Counted from the stretch's first letter, positions 26,256 through 35,083 are shown. The stretch is 64,000 bases of DNA from Brevibacillus reuszeri (GCF_001187725.1 NZ_LGIQ01000009.1:996547-1060546); one strand, 5' to 3'. A program made the numbers and translations. Notes: a model not told the origin generated them from the sequence alone.

Positions 26256-26609
26256 CTATTTTGCTAGATGAAAGGGAGGTACAACTATGTATCTTGATTC
26301 AAAATGAATTGGGTATAAAAGAAATGTCTGTTTTAAGATCGGAATCACAGAGAAAAGAAACCGCCTGATTTTGGATCGGTAACGAACAAACAGTAAGGTG
26401 AAAATGATGCAAAGCATGAAAAGGAACGAAAAGAAAGTCGGCGCCTGATGATTTTCCTTGAGAAATGTTGCATGCTCATCAAAAGGCAGATGCTCTATGA
26501 GTAAAGATTGCTCTGTGCTTGTTCCCGCCTCCAAAGGGAGCTGAAGCGAATTCAAGCAAAACAAAGCAATCATGATCACCGCTATAATAACCTTAACCCA
26601 CTTGGTCAT
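26256..26609 (-). CDS. Small two-helix membrane protein upstream of secDF
   Basis: A 117-residue protein with an N-terminal helix or signal (VIIAVIMIALFCLNSL, residues 6-21), an extracytoplasmic loop, a second helix FSFLFMLCIIFTLLFV (about 60-75) and a basic cytosolic tail. The start is secure: GGGAGGTGATG lies eight bases before the ATG. The stop is six bases before secDF, which itself lacks a good ribosome binding site, so this gene probably drives secDF translation. Not recognised by family. Confidence 0.7.
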   Translation of the reverse strand: MTKWVKVIIAVIMIALFCLNSLQLPLEAGTSTEQSLLIEHLPFDEHATFLKENHQAPTFFSFLFMLCIIFTLLFVRYRSKIRRFLFSVIPILKQTFLLYPIHFESRYIVVPPFHLAK

Positions 26610-26785
26610 AGTATTTTCATCACCTCCCTGCTATTGGCACCTCTATGCCAGCTTAACCTCATTCCCCTATTTACGCGAGTGCCTGGAAAAAGTTTCATGA
26701 AGCAGGAGTTGTGCTCCTTATGAAGTAAAATTATGGTAGGCTTAAAGAAAAAATGGATCAGCTATCATGAGAGAGGAGAATGAAT

Positions 26786-27253
26786 ATGGGAGCATGGGGA
26801 TACAAAGCATTAGAAAGCGATGAGGGTTTGGATGTAGTCGATTTTTTAAAGGATTATCTCCAAAATCATTTGGATTCAAATCATCTGAAGCTGTCAGAAT
26901 TCGTTGCTGCAATGAAAGACAAGGGCTTTTTTGGAGAGACCTTTGAGGACGTTGATTTTTTCTACGATACGAGTGCAATGGCGCTTGCAGAGCTTTATCT
27001 GAAGTACCTTGATACGGGAAAAATTTATGAGGCTGACATCGAATTTGAAAAAGCTCATTCTGTTACAGCGGACGAAAAATCTTTGAGATTCATTTTGCGA
27101 TATTTAACAGACATCAGAGATGAAGTCCAAGATGGTGATCAACCGAGGGAAATCATAGAACTATGGAGTGAATCATCAAGCTGGGCTGAATGGAAAGCAA
27201 ACCTGGAATCTCTGATTCATCGCGTGGAAAAAGAAATCGCCAGCGTTTCATAG
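26786..27253 (+). CDS. DUF4259-domain protein
   Basis: A 155-residue acidic soluble protein beginning MGAWGYKALESDEGLDVVDFL, which is the typical opening of DUF4259 proteins (MGAWG...D.A.D...). I chose the ATG at 26786 over the one two codons upstream because GAGAGGAG is then properly spaced. The middle and C-terminal parts are predicted helical. Members occur singly in many Bacilli and some lie in polymorphic-toxin immunity loci; here no toxin neighbour is seen. Confidence 0.7.
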   Translation: MGAWGYKALESDEGLDVVDFLKDYLQNHLDSNHLKLSEFVAAMKDKGFFGETFEDVDFFYDTSAMALAELYLKYLDTGKIYEADIEFEKAHSVTADEKSLRFILRYLTDIRDEVQDGDQPREIIELWSESSSWAEWKANLESLIHRVEKEIASVS

Positions 27254-27444
27254 TGAAATGACGTCTGATCGCATCAAAACACTTTCATCGTTAAATAAAA
27301 AGCAGTGGCAGTCATAAACTTTGCCCAAGTCCCTTTCTGCCTCTGCTTTTTCCTCCCCTACTTTACTCGTATGACTATTTTTCCTTTTGCGCTTCGTGCA
27401 TCTACCCCACTCGTCCAGTACTGAGGCATGCTGTTTCCAAGCAG

Positions 27445-27468
27445 AAACACCCCCAAAAAGGAGGTGTT
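27445..27468 (-). terminator. Terminator after VOC-family gene
   Basis: AACACCTCC, TTTTT loop, GGGGGTGTTT on the minus strand, nine bases past the stop codon. Confidence 0.7.
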
Positions 27469-27476
27469 ATCCACGC

Positions 27477-27893
27477 TTATGCCTGTTCTACCGCTCCATG
27501 TTCCATATAAATCAACTCCCATAGATGACCGTCCAAATCCTGAAAACTCCTGCTATACATAAAGCCGTGATCTGTTGGCTCGTTGGAAGCAGTACCTCCG
27601 GCAGCAAGTGCTTTCCCTACGATCTCATCTACTTGTTCCCTGCTATCTGCCGAAAGTGCCACTATGACTTCTGTGCTCGTCGATGCATCGGCAATGTCTT
27701 TTTTGGTAAAGGTTTTAAAGAAGCCCTCAACAAGTAGCATGACATAAATGTGATCGCTTATCACCATACAGGTTGCGTTGTCGTCGGTAAACTGCTGATT
27801 AAACGAGAAGCCAATCTTTGAAAAAAAGTCGATGGATGCCTGTAAATCCTTCACCGGTAAATTGACAAAGATTTTGTCTGCCTGCACTCCCAC
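27477..27893 (-). CDS. VOC-family (glyoxalase/dioxygenase-like) protein
   Basis: A 138-residue vicinal-oxygen-chelate fold protein. The first beta-alpha unit KIFVNLPVKDLQASIDFFSKIGF and the C-terminal FQDLDGHLWELIYM are characteristic. The C-terminal glutamate of the metal site is kept (WEL), while a first-module histidine is not obvious, as in the PhnB/YdhG-type relatives whose function is not known. The GTG at 27893 has GGAG nine bases upstream. It appears monocistronic. Confidence 0.85.
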   Translation of the reverse strand: MGVQADKIFVNLPVKDLQASIDFFSKIGFSFNQQFTDDNATCMVISDHIYVMLLVEGFFKTFTKKDIADASTSTEVIVALSADSREQVDEIVGKALAAGGTASNEPTDHGFMYSRSFQDLDGHLWELIYMEHGAVEQA

Positions 27894-28044
27894 ACCCGAT
27901 CACTCCTACGGTTTGATTGGTAGTCGACCCTTAAAGCGAATGATTGAATGATTACTAAAAGACTCAGTCACTACATCTTGATTTTACCATTTACTAGGTA
28001 TGATTCTGCAAGAATATTTCGATTACATATGTATGTTGTTTTGA

Positions 28045-28644
28045 TTAACACGAATCCTCGTGTTCTCGCTTTTTCCCTTTGCTCCCACTATTCCAAAATA
28101 CGATCAGGACAAGCCCAGCTGCTAGTAGAGAGAAGAGAAGGCGGAGCTTATTTTCTCCAAAATAGATCAAATCATGCCCGACAAACGTTTCGAAGACCAT
28201 CGAAGGAATTTTTCCGATGAAGGTGGCGAGCAGAAAGTCACCAAACGACAGGCTGGTAATCGCTGCCCCCAGATTGATCACTCCTGAAGGGATAAAAGGA
28301 TTCAATCGAAGCAGGACAATCGCGAGACATTTTCGAAATCGTGACGTACCATTTATTCGCTGAACCCATTGGAACGAATCCAGCTTTTGCAATCGCATGC
28401 TGCTGCGAATACCATAACGATAGAGCAAAAAAGCGATAGCAGCACCTGCAACCTCACCCGTCAATGAAATCAAAAATCCGCCATACAAACCAAAGACGAC
28501 AGCATTTGCCCCCGATAAAAAAATGGAAGGCAAGACGCCCGCCACGCTGATCACGATATTTAACACAATACTTCCGGCGATACCCAGTATTCCCCAGGAA
28601 CGAATCCATTCTGCTAATCCGTCCACATTTGTCAACCAATCCAT
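28045..28644 (-). CDS. TVP38/TMEM64 (VTT-domain) membrane protein
   Basis: A 199-residue membrane protein of the DedA-like VTT superfamily. Diagnostic parts are LPSIFLSGANAVVFG, GEVAGAAIAFLLYRYG and the re-entrant loop with LLRLNPFIPSGVINLGAA (Arg followed by two prolines, about residues 112-129). Related bacterial proteins act in lipid (undecaprenyl phosphate or phosphatidylethanolamine) flipping. The C-terminus is short and basic. Monocistronic by context; function within the family uncertain. Confidence 0.85.
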   Translation of the reverse strand: MDWLTNVDGLAEWIRSWGILGIAGSIVLNIVISVAGVLPSIFLSGANAVVFGLYGGFLISLTGEVAGAAIAFLLYRYGIRSSMRLQKLDSFQWVQRINGTSRFRKCLAIVLLRLNPFIPSGVINLGAAITSLSFGDFLLATFIGKIPSMVFETFVGHDLIYFGENKLRLLFSLLAAGLVLIVFWNSGSKGKKREHEDSC

Positions 28645-28723
28645 CCGTCAGCGAAAGCTCCTCTCAGTGTTCTTACCGTTATATTCCATGTCTGTGATTA
28701 CTTTAAACCAAAAAAGGGTAAAA

Positions 28724-28764
28724 AAACAAACTGTTGCAGCCTGACAGCTACAACAGCTTGTTTT
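28724..28764 (-). terminator. Terminator after GyrI-like gene
   Basis: Imperfect inverted repeat AAACAAACTGTTGCAGC / GCTACAACAGCTTGTTTT with a six-base loop, followed on the minus strand by a T-rich run, ten bases past the stop. Confidence 0.75.
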
Positions 28765-28774
28765 GAATACGAGC

Positions 28775-29266
28775 CTATTCTTCTGAGATGGCGATATACA
28801 CTTCCACTTGGGCATGATTAGGATCAGCACAACGAACCCCATCATAGCGTTCAAAATCAGCGGTATACGTGCGCTTGTTTCCTGGCTGCTTCGACCACTC
28901 CCAGATTTTCTCCCAAGCTTCTATAACGACTTCTGTTACCGGACCAACGCGAGTGGTAAAAACGGCGTAGGTTGCTTGTGGGACGGTTGTTATAGATAGA
29001 TCAACAGGAAGCTCAGCCTCTTTTTCCACCTCCACCCCTATTAAAAGAGAGTAAGAGCCTTTTTCATCACTCTCATAGTCTGAATAGACTCCGTAAACGA
29101 CTCCCTGCTCTGCTTGATTTGGAGTGCTGTTTGGAAAGCCTTCTGCATAGTAACGCTGCCACAGTGCTCCGATCTTTGCATTTGGTCCGTGTTCTGCTTC
29201 GTTGGTCGTGACAACTTTGAGTCCAGCGATTCGCTTTTCGCCCAGCTTTACAATTTTATGGTCCAT
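28775..29266 (-). CDS. GyrI-like / AraC effector-binding domain protein
   Basis: A 163-residue stand-alone effector-binding domain of the SOUL/GyrI/BmrR-C type. Visible family features are the N-terminal KIVKLGEKRIAGLKV strand, GVYSDYESDEKGSYSLLIGVEV, the YAVFTTRVGP strand and the final EVYIAISEE. Such domains bind hydrophobic cations or shield gyrase, and some hydrolyse cyclopropanes. The ATG at 29266 comes 64 bases after the stop of a WYL-domain regulator, so the pair may be a sensor module. The frame extends 25 codons further upstream, but without conserved residues. Confidence 0.78.
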   Translation of the reverse strand: MDHKIVKLGEKRIAGLKVVTTNEAEHGPNAKIGALWQRYYAEGFPNSTPNQAEQGVVYGVYSDYESDEKGSYSLLIGVEVEKEAELPVDLSITTVPQATYAVFTTRVGPVTEVVIEAWEKIWEWSKQPGNKRTYTADFERYDGVRCADPNHAQVEVYIAISEE

Positions 29267-29330
29267 GATGGTTCCACGCTCCTCGAAATCGTTATTTACA
29301 AGAAACAGTATACCGATCCTACCCTGACAT

Positions 29331-30281
29331 CTATCTGTCAACGTTAGAAGCTTTTTCGTATTGAAGGAGCATTTTTTTTATCGTTTCCCCCATGCGCTCT
29401 TTGATATAAGCCGGTTCGAGCACAAAAAGTGATTCACCATAGCTTAGCAGCATTCCGTGCAGCCATTCATCGTCTGCCATCACGGTCCGCACCAGCAAAT
29501 AACCATCCTCCTGAATTTCAATCGTTTCTGGCTGAAACATATCACGCACTCGCACATGAACCGCTGGAGCAAAACGAAGCACGAGCTCCACACGCGGCCC
29601 TGTATCCCAATCCTCTTGCCATACGAGCTTGTCTACTTCACTTTTGTGGGGCATAAATTCCTCCGTGAGCACCACCAGCTGCTCAATCCGCGAGAGTCGA
29701 AATAATCGATATTCCATACGGCGTAGACAATAGGCATAGACGTACCAGACATAGCCTTTGATGATCAGCGAAATCGGTTCTATCGTTCGTTCTTCAGACT
29801 GTCCACCGATTTTCGTATAGACGATGCTCACTCGCATTTTGCGCGCAATCGCATCTCGTAGCGTGCTGACTTTTTGTGCGATAGCAGGTGTGCTGCCCCA
29901 CGGATTAAAGTCGTAGACTACTGGATGCTGATTGTAGGCAATCGAGGGCGATGAAGTAGATAGAAGCACATTGATTTTCTCCAAAAGCTGCCCAATCTGC
30001 TTATCCTCTGTGGAAGAGTGTACACCTTTTAGCGCTGCAATAACCGCCACGAGCTCTTCCAAAGAAAGATATTGCCGATCGATCGTAAAGCTCTCCATAA
30101 TTTCGTAGCCGCCACTTGAGCCTGGATAGGCAACAATCGGGATTCCTGCTGCATTGATGGCATCCAGATCGCGATAAATCGTGCGCAATGAAACTTCAAA
30201 ATGGTCAGCAAGCTCTCTGGCGCTTAGCCTGCGCCGATTTAAAAGCATCATGATGATGGCTAGCAATCGTTCTAGCTTCAA
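29331..30281 (-). CDS. WYL-domain transcriptional regulator (YafY family)
   Basis: A 316-residue regulator with an N-terminal HTH_11 winged helix (RLSARELADHFEVSLRTIYRDLDAI, residues 17-41; the IYRDL pattern is typical), a middle WYL domain (IKGYVWYVYAYCLRRMEYRLFRLSRI, about 170-195) and a C-terminal extension (WCX). WYL regulators respond to ligands or to nucleic acid. The gene precedes the GyrI-like gene by 64 bases in the same direction, the obvious target or partner. Confidence 0.9.
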   Translation of the reverse strand: MKLERLLAIIMMLLNRRRLSARELADHFEVSLRTIYRDLDAINAAGIPIVAYPGSSGGYEIMESFTIDRQYLSLEELVAVIAALKGVHSSTEDKQIGQLLEKINVLLSTSSPSIAYNQHPVVYDFNPWGSTPAIAQKVSTLRDAIARKMRVSIVYTKIGGQSEERTIEPISLIIKGYVWYVYAYCLRRMEYRLFRLSRIEQLVVLTEEFMPHKSEVDKLVWQEDWDTGPRVELVLRFAPAVHVRVRDMFQPETIEIQEDGYLLVRTVMADDEWLHGMLLSYGESLFVLEPAYIKERMGETIKKMLLQYEKASNVDR

Positions 30282-30326
30282 TGGTATTCAGTCCTCTCCT
30301 TGCCCATTAAGAGCAAATACAAAGAA

Positions 30327-30362
30327 GGGAATTCACAGCAATGAAGCTTGCTGTAAATCCCC
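30327..30362 (-). terminator. Terminator after small basic protein gene
   Basis: GGGATTTACAGCAA / TTGCTGTGAATTCCC on the minus strand with a five-base loop, then TTCTTTG. Confidence 0.75.
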
Positions 30363-30387
30363 TCCTGACACTCGGTATCGTTCAATC

Positions 30388-30597
30388 TTAAACACCTGTG
30401 CGTCTGCGTTGGTTGTTTGGTTTTTTCGTATGTTGGCTTTTCACCGTTTGATTTTTTGCCTTTTGATTGGCAGGGTTATTCGCTTGCGCTTGTGCTTGCT
30501 TTTTTTCTGCCAATTTGCGTTTCATCGCCTCTTGCAGGCTAATTTTTGCAGGCTTTGCTTCTACGGTTTCTTTTTCGTTTTGATTTTGTTCCGACAT
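30388..30597 (-). CDS. Small Lys/Gln-rich basic protein (69 aa)
   Basis: A 69-residue protein: an acidic start (MSEQNQNEKETVEAK) then a helical basic stretch KISLQEAMKRKLAEKKQAQA and a disordered tail rich in Asn, Lys and Gln ending NNQRRRTGV. GAGGGG is nine bases before the ATG at 30597, and a terminator follows, so translation is likely. Composition suggests nucleic-acid contact or a spore/stress protein. No family recognised. Confidence 0.6.
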   Translation of the reverse strand: MSEQNQNEKETVEAKPAKISLQEAMKRKLAEKKQAQAQANNPANQKAKNQTVKSQHTKKPNNQRRRTGV

Positions 30598-30680
30598 GCA
30601 TAGCAACCCCTCATAAATAATGGTCTTCTCCCTTGTATTCTAGAGCAAGATAAGAGGAACTACTAGCAGGAATCAACCCG

Positions 30681-31508
30681 TTATTTTGCACGAAGCTGCA
30701 TTAATTTGACTCCGCTCGCCTGATATTTCAGAATATCCTCTAAAAGCTCCGCCAGATAAGCACCTGCCTCAATCGGCAAAGTACCTCCGCGATGAATATT
30801 GGAAATGACTGTACGATCTGATTCTACCGTATTCGTATCCGGTTTGTAAATCATGTAAGCACTGAGACTTTCTGCGGTTGCCAGTCCAGGTCGCTCGCCA
30901 ATTAATGAAATCACGACTTTGCAATTGACGATAGAGGCTACCTGATCCTGCACCCATACCCGCCCACGATGGATAAACACCGGTTTTCCCACGCTAATAT
31001 TGCGCATCGCCAAGCCTTGCAGGAGTGCAGGCAGCAGATCTGGGATCGTTGCTTCGCAAGCAGACGTACTGAGTCCGTCCGAAATAATGATTTGAACGTC
31101 TTTGCCTTTATCGCCATTTTGCTCGAGCCAGCGGACCGACTCTTCTGAAAGCGCCCGCCCAGAGTCCAGATTCATCAAATAATCGGACATATCCGCGGAT
31201 TTGGTATGGAGAGCTGGAAGCTGCAAGGTTTCGAGCAAAGTAGGACTGATGGTTTTCATGACCGCGTCCTGAGCAGCAGCCTGATCAATACGGAACTGCA
31301 AGTAGCTACCGGTTTTCATGCGCGTACCAGCGCGTCCAATTCCGATTCGTGCCGGTGTCCGCTTCATCGCAGCCTCCAGAGCCTCCGGATTGTTCGGCCG
31401 CTCTACGCCTTGCTGTTTTTCCTCAGGAAATTGAATCACGTCTTGCTCTTTCCGGGTAAGCTCCTCCAGTACGCGTTGGACCAGGTCATCCAAATTAATC
31501 TGTTTCAT
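30681..31508 (-). CDS. eutC: Ethanolamine ammonia-lyase small subunit EutC
   Basis: A 275-residue subunit of coenzyme B12-dependent ethanolamine ammonia-lyase, which turns ethanolamine into acetaldehyde and ammonia. Family segments TPARIGIGRAGTRMKTGSYL, QIIISDGLSTSACEA and LIGERPGLATAESLSAYMIY are clear. The ATG at 31508 has GGGGGAAG eight bases upstream and starts 19 bases after the eutB stop. No EutA reactivase, EutH permease, aldehyde dehydrogenase or microcompartment gene is in the window, so this is the minimal form of the pathway. Confidence 0.95.
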   Translation of the reverse strand: MKQINLDDLVQRVLEELTRKEQDVIQFPEEKQQGVERPNNPEALEAAMKRTPARIGIGRAGTRMKTGSYLQFRIDQAAAQDAVMKTISPTLLETLQLPALHTKSADMSDYLMNLDSGRALSEESVRWLEQNGDKGKDVQIIISDGLSTSACEATIPDLLPALLQGLAMRNISVGKPVFIHRGRVWVQDQVASIVNCKVVISLIGERPGLATAESLSAYMIYKPDTNTVESDRTVISNIHRGGTLPIEAGAYLAELLEDILKYQASGVKLMQLRAK

Positions 31509-31527
31509 TGTGCTTCCCCCATTCTCG

Positions 31528-32889
31528 CTAGTCAAAAATCGTTAAATCCCCTGCTCGCTCTGTCAAGCGTCCATTCTCCATAATCTCCATTTTTTCCAGC
31601 CATTTCTCGAATTCACGCAGTGGACGAAGCCCGAGAAGCTCGCGATAGCTAGCGTCGTCATGGAAGCTTGTATCCTGATAGCTCAGCATGACGTCATCTC
31701 CACCAGGCACTCCCATATAAAAATTGGCTCCGCCAAGTGTCGTCAGCATACCGGCAATTTCCTGATCGTTCTGGTCTGCATGCATATGGTTCGTGTAAGT
31801 AGGCGCAATTCCCATAGGCAGACCATGAAGTTTGCCCATAAACAAGTCTTCCAAATCGGCACGGATCATCTGTCTGCCATCGTACAATGTCTCAGGTCCG
31901 ATAAAGCCGGACACATTGTTGACCATAAATGGCTTCCAATGTCTGCAAAAGCCGTACGTACGCGCCTCCAAGGTTTGCATATCCACGCCTTCATGCGATT
32001 CCAAGGATACTTCAGAGCCTTGTCCAGTTTCAAAATACATGACGTTTGGTCCTGTAGCAGTTCCTTTACGCAGCATCAGTTCCATCGCTTCATCCAAAAT
32101 ATCCTTGCTTACCCCGAAAGCATCATTCGCCCGCTGGGAGCCTGCCAAACTTTGGAACATCAACGAGATCGGCGCTCCCACGCGCAATGCCTGCATCTGT
32201 GTCGTAATATGTGCGAGCACACAGTTTTGTGTCGGGATCTGCCATTTCTGCATAAAGTCATGCGTCATCTTTAGCAGCTTGGTTACGCTTTCAACAGAGT
32301 CGTTATTCGGGTTAATCCCAATGACAGCATCTCCTGAACCATAAGAAAGTCCTTCTTTTATCGAAGCCAGAATGCCGTCTGGATCATCAATCGGATGGTT
32401 AGGCTGGCAACGGAATGCGAGTCGTCCCGGCTCCCCAATCAGGGTGTTGCAGTAAGCCTGATGCCGCATTTTTTGCGAGGCCATAACCAGGTCAATACTC
32501 GACATCAGCTTGGCCGTAGCCGCGATCATCTCACTCGTAAGCCCTCTGCCAATTCTCGTCAATTCAGGCATTCCTGATGAAAACGACAGGATGTACTCAC
32601 GCAGCTCGCCAACAGTCCAATTTTTAATCTCATCGTAAATAGAAAGATTCAGATCATCATAAATAATCCGCGTCACTTCGTCTGTTTCATAGGGGATGAC
32701 CGGATTTTCATAAATGTCTGAAAGACGCATTTCGCTCAATACGACTTTGGCTGCCATACGCTCCAGCGCAGACTCGGCACCCAGCTTGCTCATGCGATCT
32801 CCAGACTTTTCTTCACTTGCTTTTGCCAATACTTCTCGCAGGGACCCAAACTGATATGTTTGTTTACGTATCACACATGCCAACTTCAT
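31528..32889 (-). CDS. eutB: Ethanolamine ammonia-lyase large subunit EutB
   Basis: The 453-residue catalytic subunit. The substrate and cobalamin-facing segments are conserved, for example RLAFRCQPNHPIDDPDGI, GDAVIGINPNNDSVESV, FETGQGSEVS and MGVPGGDDVMLSYQDTSFHD. I choose the ATG at 32889; a GTG four codons upstream is possible and neither has a strong ribosome binding site. It is cotranscribed with eutC. The 190-base leader behind the response-regulator gene carries an intrinsic terminator and a second dyad. Confidence 0.95.
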   Translation of the reverse strand: MKLACVIRKQTYQFGSLREVLAKASEEKSGDRMSKLGAESALERMAAKVVLSEMRLSDIYENPVIPYETDEVTRIIYDDLNLSIYDEIKNWTVGELREYILSFSSGMPELTRIGRGLTSEMIAATAKLMSSIDLVMASQKMRHQAYCNTLIGEPGRLAFRCQPNHPIDDPDGILASIKEGLSYGSGDAVIGINPNNDSVESVTKLLKMTHDFMQKWQIPTQNCVLAHITTQMQALRVGAPISLMFQSLAGSQRANDAFGVSKDILDEAMELMLRKGTATGPNVMYFETGQGSEVSLESHEGVDMQTLEARTYGFCRHWKPFMVNNVSGFIGPETLYDGRQMIRADLEDLFMGKLHGLPMGIAPTYTNHMHADQNDQEIAGMLTTLGGANFYMGVPGGDDVMLSYQDTSFHDDASYRELLGLRPLREFEKWLEKMEIMENGRLTERAGDLTIFD

Positions 32890-32987
32890 ATTCAGCTTCA
32901 CTCTCTTTCACGTTTGAGTCGAATGAAATGTAGCAAGCCTGGCTGCGTCATGTCGATGGCGGAACCGCGGCTTTACTTATACTGGAC

Positions 32988-33005
32988 AGGAATGTGTTCA
33001 TTCCT
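32988..33005. promoter_or_regulatory. Dyad in the eutB leader
   Basis: AGGAATG, four bases, CATTCCT: a perfect 7-bp dyad about 100 bases upstream of eutB, between the terminator and the start codon. It could be an operator or an RNA hairpin. It does not show the AnnGnn hexaloop expected of ANTAR (EutV) targets. Confidence 0.35.
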
Positions 33006-33012
33006 ATTTGTA

Positions 33013-33067
33013 CAAAAAGGCGCTTTGAATAACAGACGGAATTTCTCCATCTCTATCCAAGCGCCTT
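33013..33067 (-). terminator. Terminator between response-regulator gene and eutB
   Basis: AAGGCGCTT / AAGCGCCTT arms with a 33-base loop containing a small GGA..TCC hairpin, followed on the minus strand by TTTTTG. It starts 12 bases past the response-regulator stop and lies about 125 bases before eutB, so it either ends the regulator transcript or acts as an attenuator for eutBC. Confidence 0.75.
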
Positions 33068-33079
33068 TGCTTTTTCTTT

Positions 33080-33469
33080 TTACTTTTCGATAACAATGCT
33101 GTGTTTGGCTAAAGCCGATGCTACAGCCGGTAAAAAGTCTTCCTCCATAACAGGCTTAGCCAGATAAGCACAAATTCCTTTTGCCTTGGGATGGTCCGCC
33201 ATATCCTTTTGGCTATAGGCGGTTAAGAGCATTACGTCTACATTTGATTCTCTGTGAATAATTCCAGCAGCAGTCAATCCATCCATGACCGGCATTTTCA
33301 CGTCCATGATGATAAGATGAGGCTTCCACTTTTGCGTCAATCGAACAGCTTCTTCCCCGTTTTTTCCTTCTGCCACTACGTCGTAGCCCTCCGCCTGCAG
33401 CATCTCAATCAGGTCCATTCGGGTAATAGGATCATCGTCTACGATAATGATTCGATAATGATGACGCAA
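33080..33469 (-). CDS. Receiver-only response regulator, EutV-like without ANTAR domain
   Basis: A 129-residue CheY-like receiver. Acidic pocket DDD (residues 10-12, IIIVDDDPITRMD), phospho-acceptor Asp in IIMDVKMPVMDGL (about 55), Thr in LLTAYS and Lys in AYLAKPV are all present. The wording is close to the receiver of EutV, the antiterminator controlling ethanolamine genes, but EutV has a C-terminal ANTAR RNA-binding domain and this protein stops right after the receiver; I found no ANTAR code in the following bases. TTG start at 33469, seven bases after AGGAGG. Lies directly upstream of eutBC. Confidence 0.85.
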   Translation of the reverse strand: MRHHYRIIIVDDDPITRMDLIEMLQAEGYDVVAEGKNGEEAVRLTQKWKPHLIIMDVKMPVMDGLTAAGIIHRESNVDVMLLTAYSQKDMADHPKAKGICAYLAKPVMEEDFLPAVASALAKHSIVIEK

Positions 33470-33667
33470 AATTCCACCTCCTGATCATAAGAGAATGGAC
33501 GTGCCAACACTTCAAGAAATGTTCTACAAAAATCGACGCCATTGTCGATCATTCTTCGTTCTTTCAGAATAATAACATTATATCCGTATTTTTTTACTAT
33601 TTCCACCCTTAATAGTCCGATTCATTGAGAGAGCTGAATTAATAGGAGAGTTATACATCAAGAGCTA

Positions 33668-34972
33668 TCATTGATATTTTTTTAATTTTTCGTAAAATCC
33701 AGATCTGCTTATCCCGAGCATCCGTGCGGCTTTTGCTTTGTTCCCGTTTGTCTCGCGCAGTGCACGTTCCAATTCGTTTTTTTTTGCGCTCTGAACCAAT
33801 AACTTGCAGTCCCGCTCATCAGCTTGCTTGATCATCTCCTCGGGCAAATCTGTAACGGAGATTAGCCCATGCTCTGCCATAATCATGCCACGCTCAATTA
33901 CATTACGCAGCTGACGAATGTTCCCAGGCCAATCGTATTGCGCAAACAGCTTTTGAACGGTTTCATCTATTCCCGTAATGGAAGTATCCAGAATCGGATT
34001 TAGCTGCTTGATAAATGCATCGGCCAACATCAGTGTATCGTTGCCGCGCATTCGTAGCGGAGGGAGTGTAAATGTGACCACATCCAGCCGGTAGTACAAT
34101 TCTTCTCGAAACCTCCGCTGCAGCATCAACTCCTCCAGTGGGGCATTCGTCGCAGAGATGATGCGGACATCTGTTTGAATCGATTTGGTCCCGCCGATTC
34201 GAAAAAATTCCTTTCCTTCGATGACCCGAAGCAGCTTGGCCTGCAGATGCATAGCCATGTCTCCGATTTCATCCAAGAACAAGGTACCCCCATGAGCCAG
34301 CTCTAATTTCCCAATGCGTCCAGCCCGATCTGCCCCTGTAAAGGCTCCTGTTTCATAGCCAAAAAATTCAGCCTCCAACAAATGCTCTGGAACAGATGCG
34401 CAGTTAATGGTAACAAACGGTCTGGAAGCTCGTGGGCTGGCATTATGGATGGCTTGTGCAAACAATTCTTTGCCCGTGCCACTCTCCCCACGAATCATGA
34501 CAGCCGTATTTCTACGTGCCGCCTTTTTCGCAAGGTCAATCAATTGAATCACCGCTTTATCGAGCGATAAAATATGTCCCCAGTCATACTGTGCTTGCGG
34601 AGACTGTTTTTGTGCACCTCTATCCAATTGACGATTTCCTTGGTCGCTTTTATCGAGTATCATGTGTGCGCGGACCTGACTGATCACCCTTCCAGGCTCA
34701 CCCCTGTCTCCACTCGTATCACAAATCAGGTCCAATAACGCCATCATGATATCCGTGTTCATATAGCTTTCAATTGCCGTAGTCACAGGTAGCTTGTCCA
34801 GTATCATCCGGTACAACTCGCGATGCGAAAAAACACCTACCCATTTGCCCTGAGCGTCTCCTACCGGAAGCATATCCATCTGCGTCTCCAGCATCACGCG
34901 AGCGGCATCTTCCAGTGTGTCGGTTGGGCGTAGGTAGGTGGTAATCGGTTGCATGATTTTTTGCATGGTCAT
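33668..34972 (-). CDS. Sigma-54-dependent activator with N-terminal CBS domain
   Basis: A 434-residue enhancer-binding protein. Residues 1-75 contain a CBS unit ([32 protein letters not shown]) with only a stub of the second one; residues 135-370 are the AAA+ domain with Walker A GESGTGKE, the sigma-54 contact loop GAFTGA, Walker [10 protein letters not shown] and the arginine finger region; the C-terminus is a Fis-type helix-turn-helix ([20 protein letters not shown]). It requires RpoN. It lies upstream of the response regulator and eutBC in the same direction, so control of ethanolamine use by a nucleotide or SAM-like CBS ligand is a reasonable inference. GGAGGG is ten bases ahead of the ATG. 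Confidence 0.9.
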   Translation of the reverse strand: MTMQKIMQPITTYLRPTDTLEDAARVMLETQMDMLPVGDAQGKWVGVFSHRELYRMILDKLPVTTAIESYMNTDIMMALLDLICDTSGDRGEPGRVISQVRAHMILDKSDQGNRQLDRGAQKQSPQAQYDWGHILSLDKAVIQLIDLAKKAARRNTAVMIRGESGTGKELFAQAIHNASPRASRPFVTINCASVPEHLLEAEFFGYETGAFTGADRAGRIGKLELAHGGTLFLDEIGDMAMHLQAKLLRVIEGKEFFRIGGTKSIQTDVRIISATNAPLEELMLQRRFREELYYRLDVVTFTLPPLRMRGNDTLMLADAFIKQLNPILDTSITGIDETVQKLFAQYDWPGNIRQLRNVIERGMIMAEHGLISVTDLPEEMIKQADERDCKLLVQSAKKNELERALRETNGNKAKAARMLGISRSGFYEKLKKYQ

Positions 34973-35083
34973 ACGTCCGCGTCCCTCCGATACAATGAAG
35001 TCTCCTTTGTAATATCATACGACACGTCGGGAAATATCCCCTGCTTGAAGCAAGATGGTAAGCACGATAGAAACAAGGCGCTA

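Noticed and set aside
33490-33505. TGGCACG-N4-TTCT on the minus strand in front of the receiver gene, similar to a sigma-54 promoter
   Set aside because: The -12 GC pair is absent (CT instead), and a start 12 bases downstream would fall in the ribosome binding site. I do not call it a promoter.
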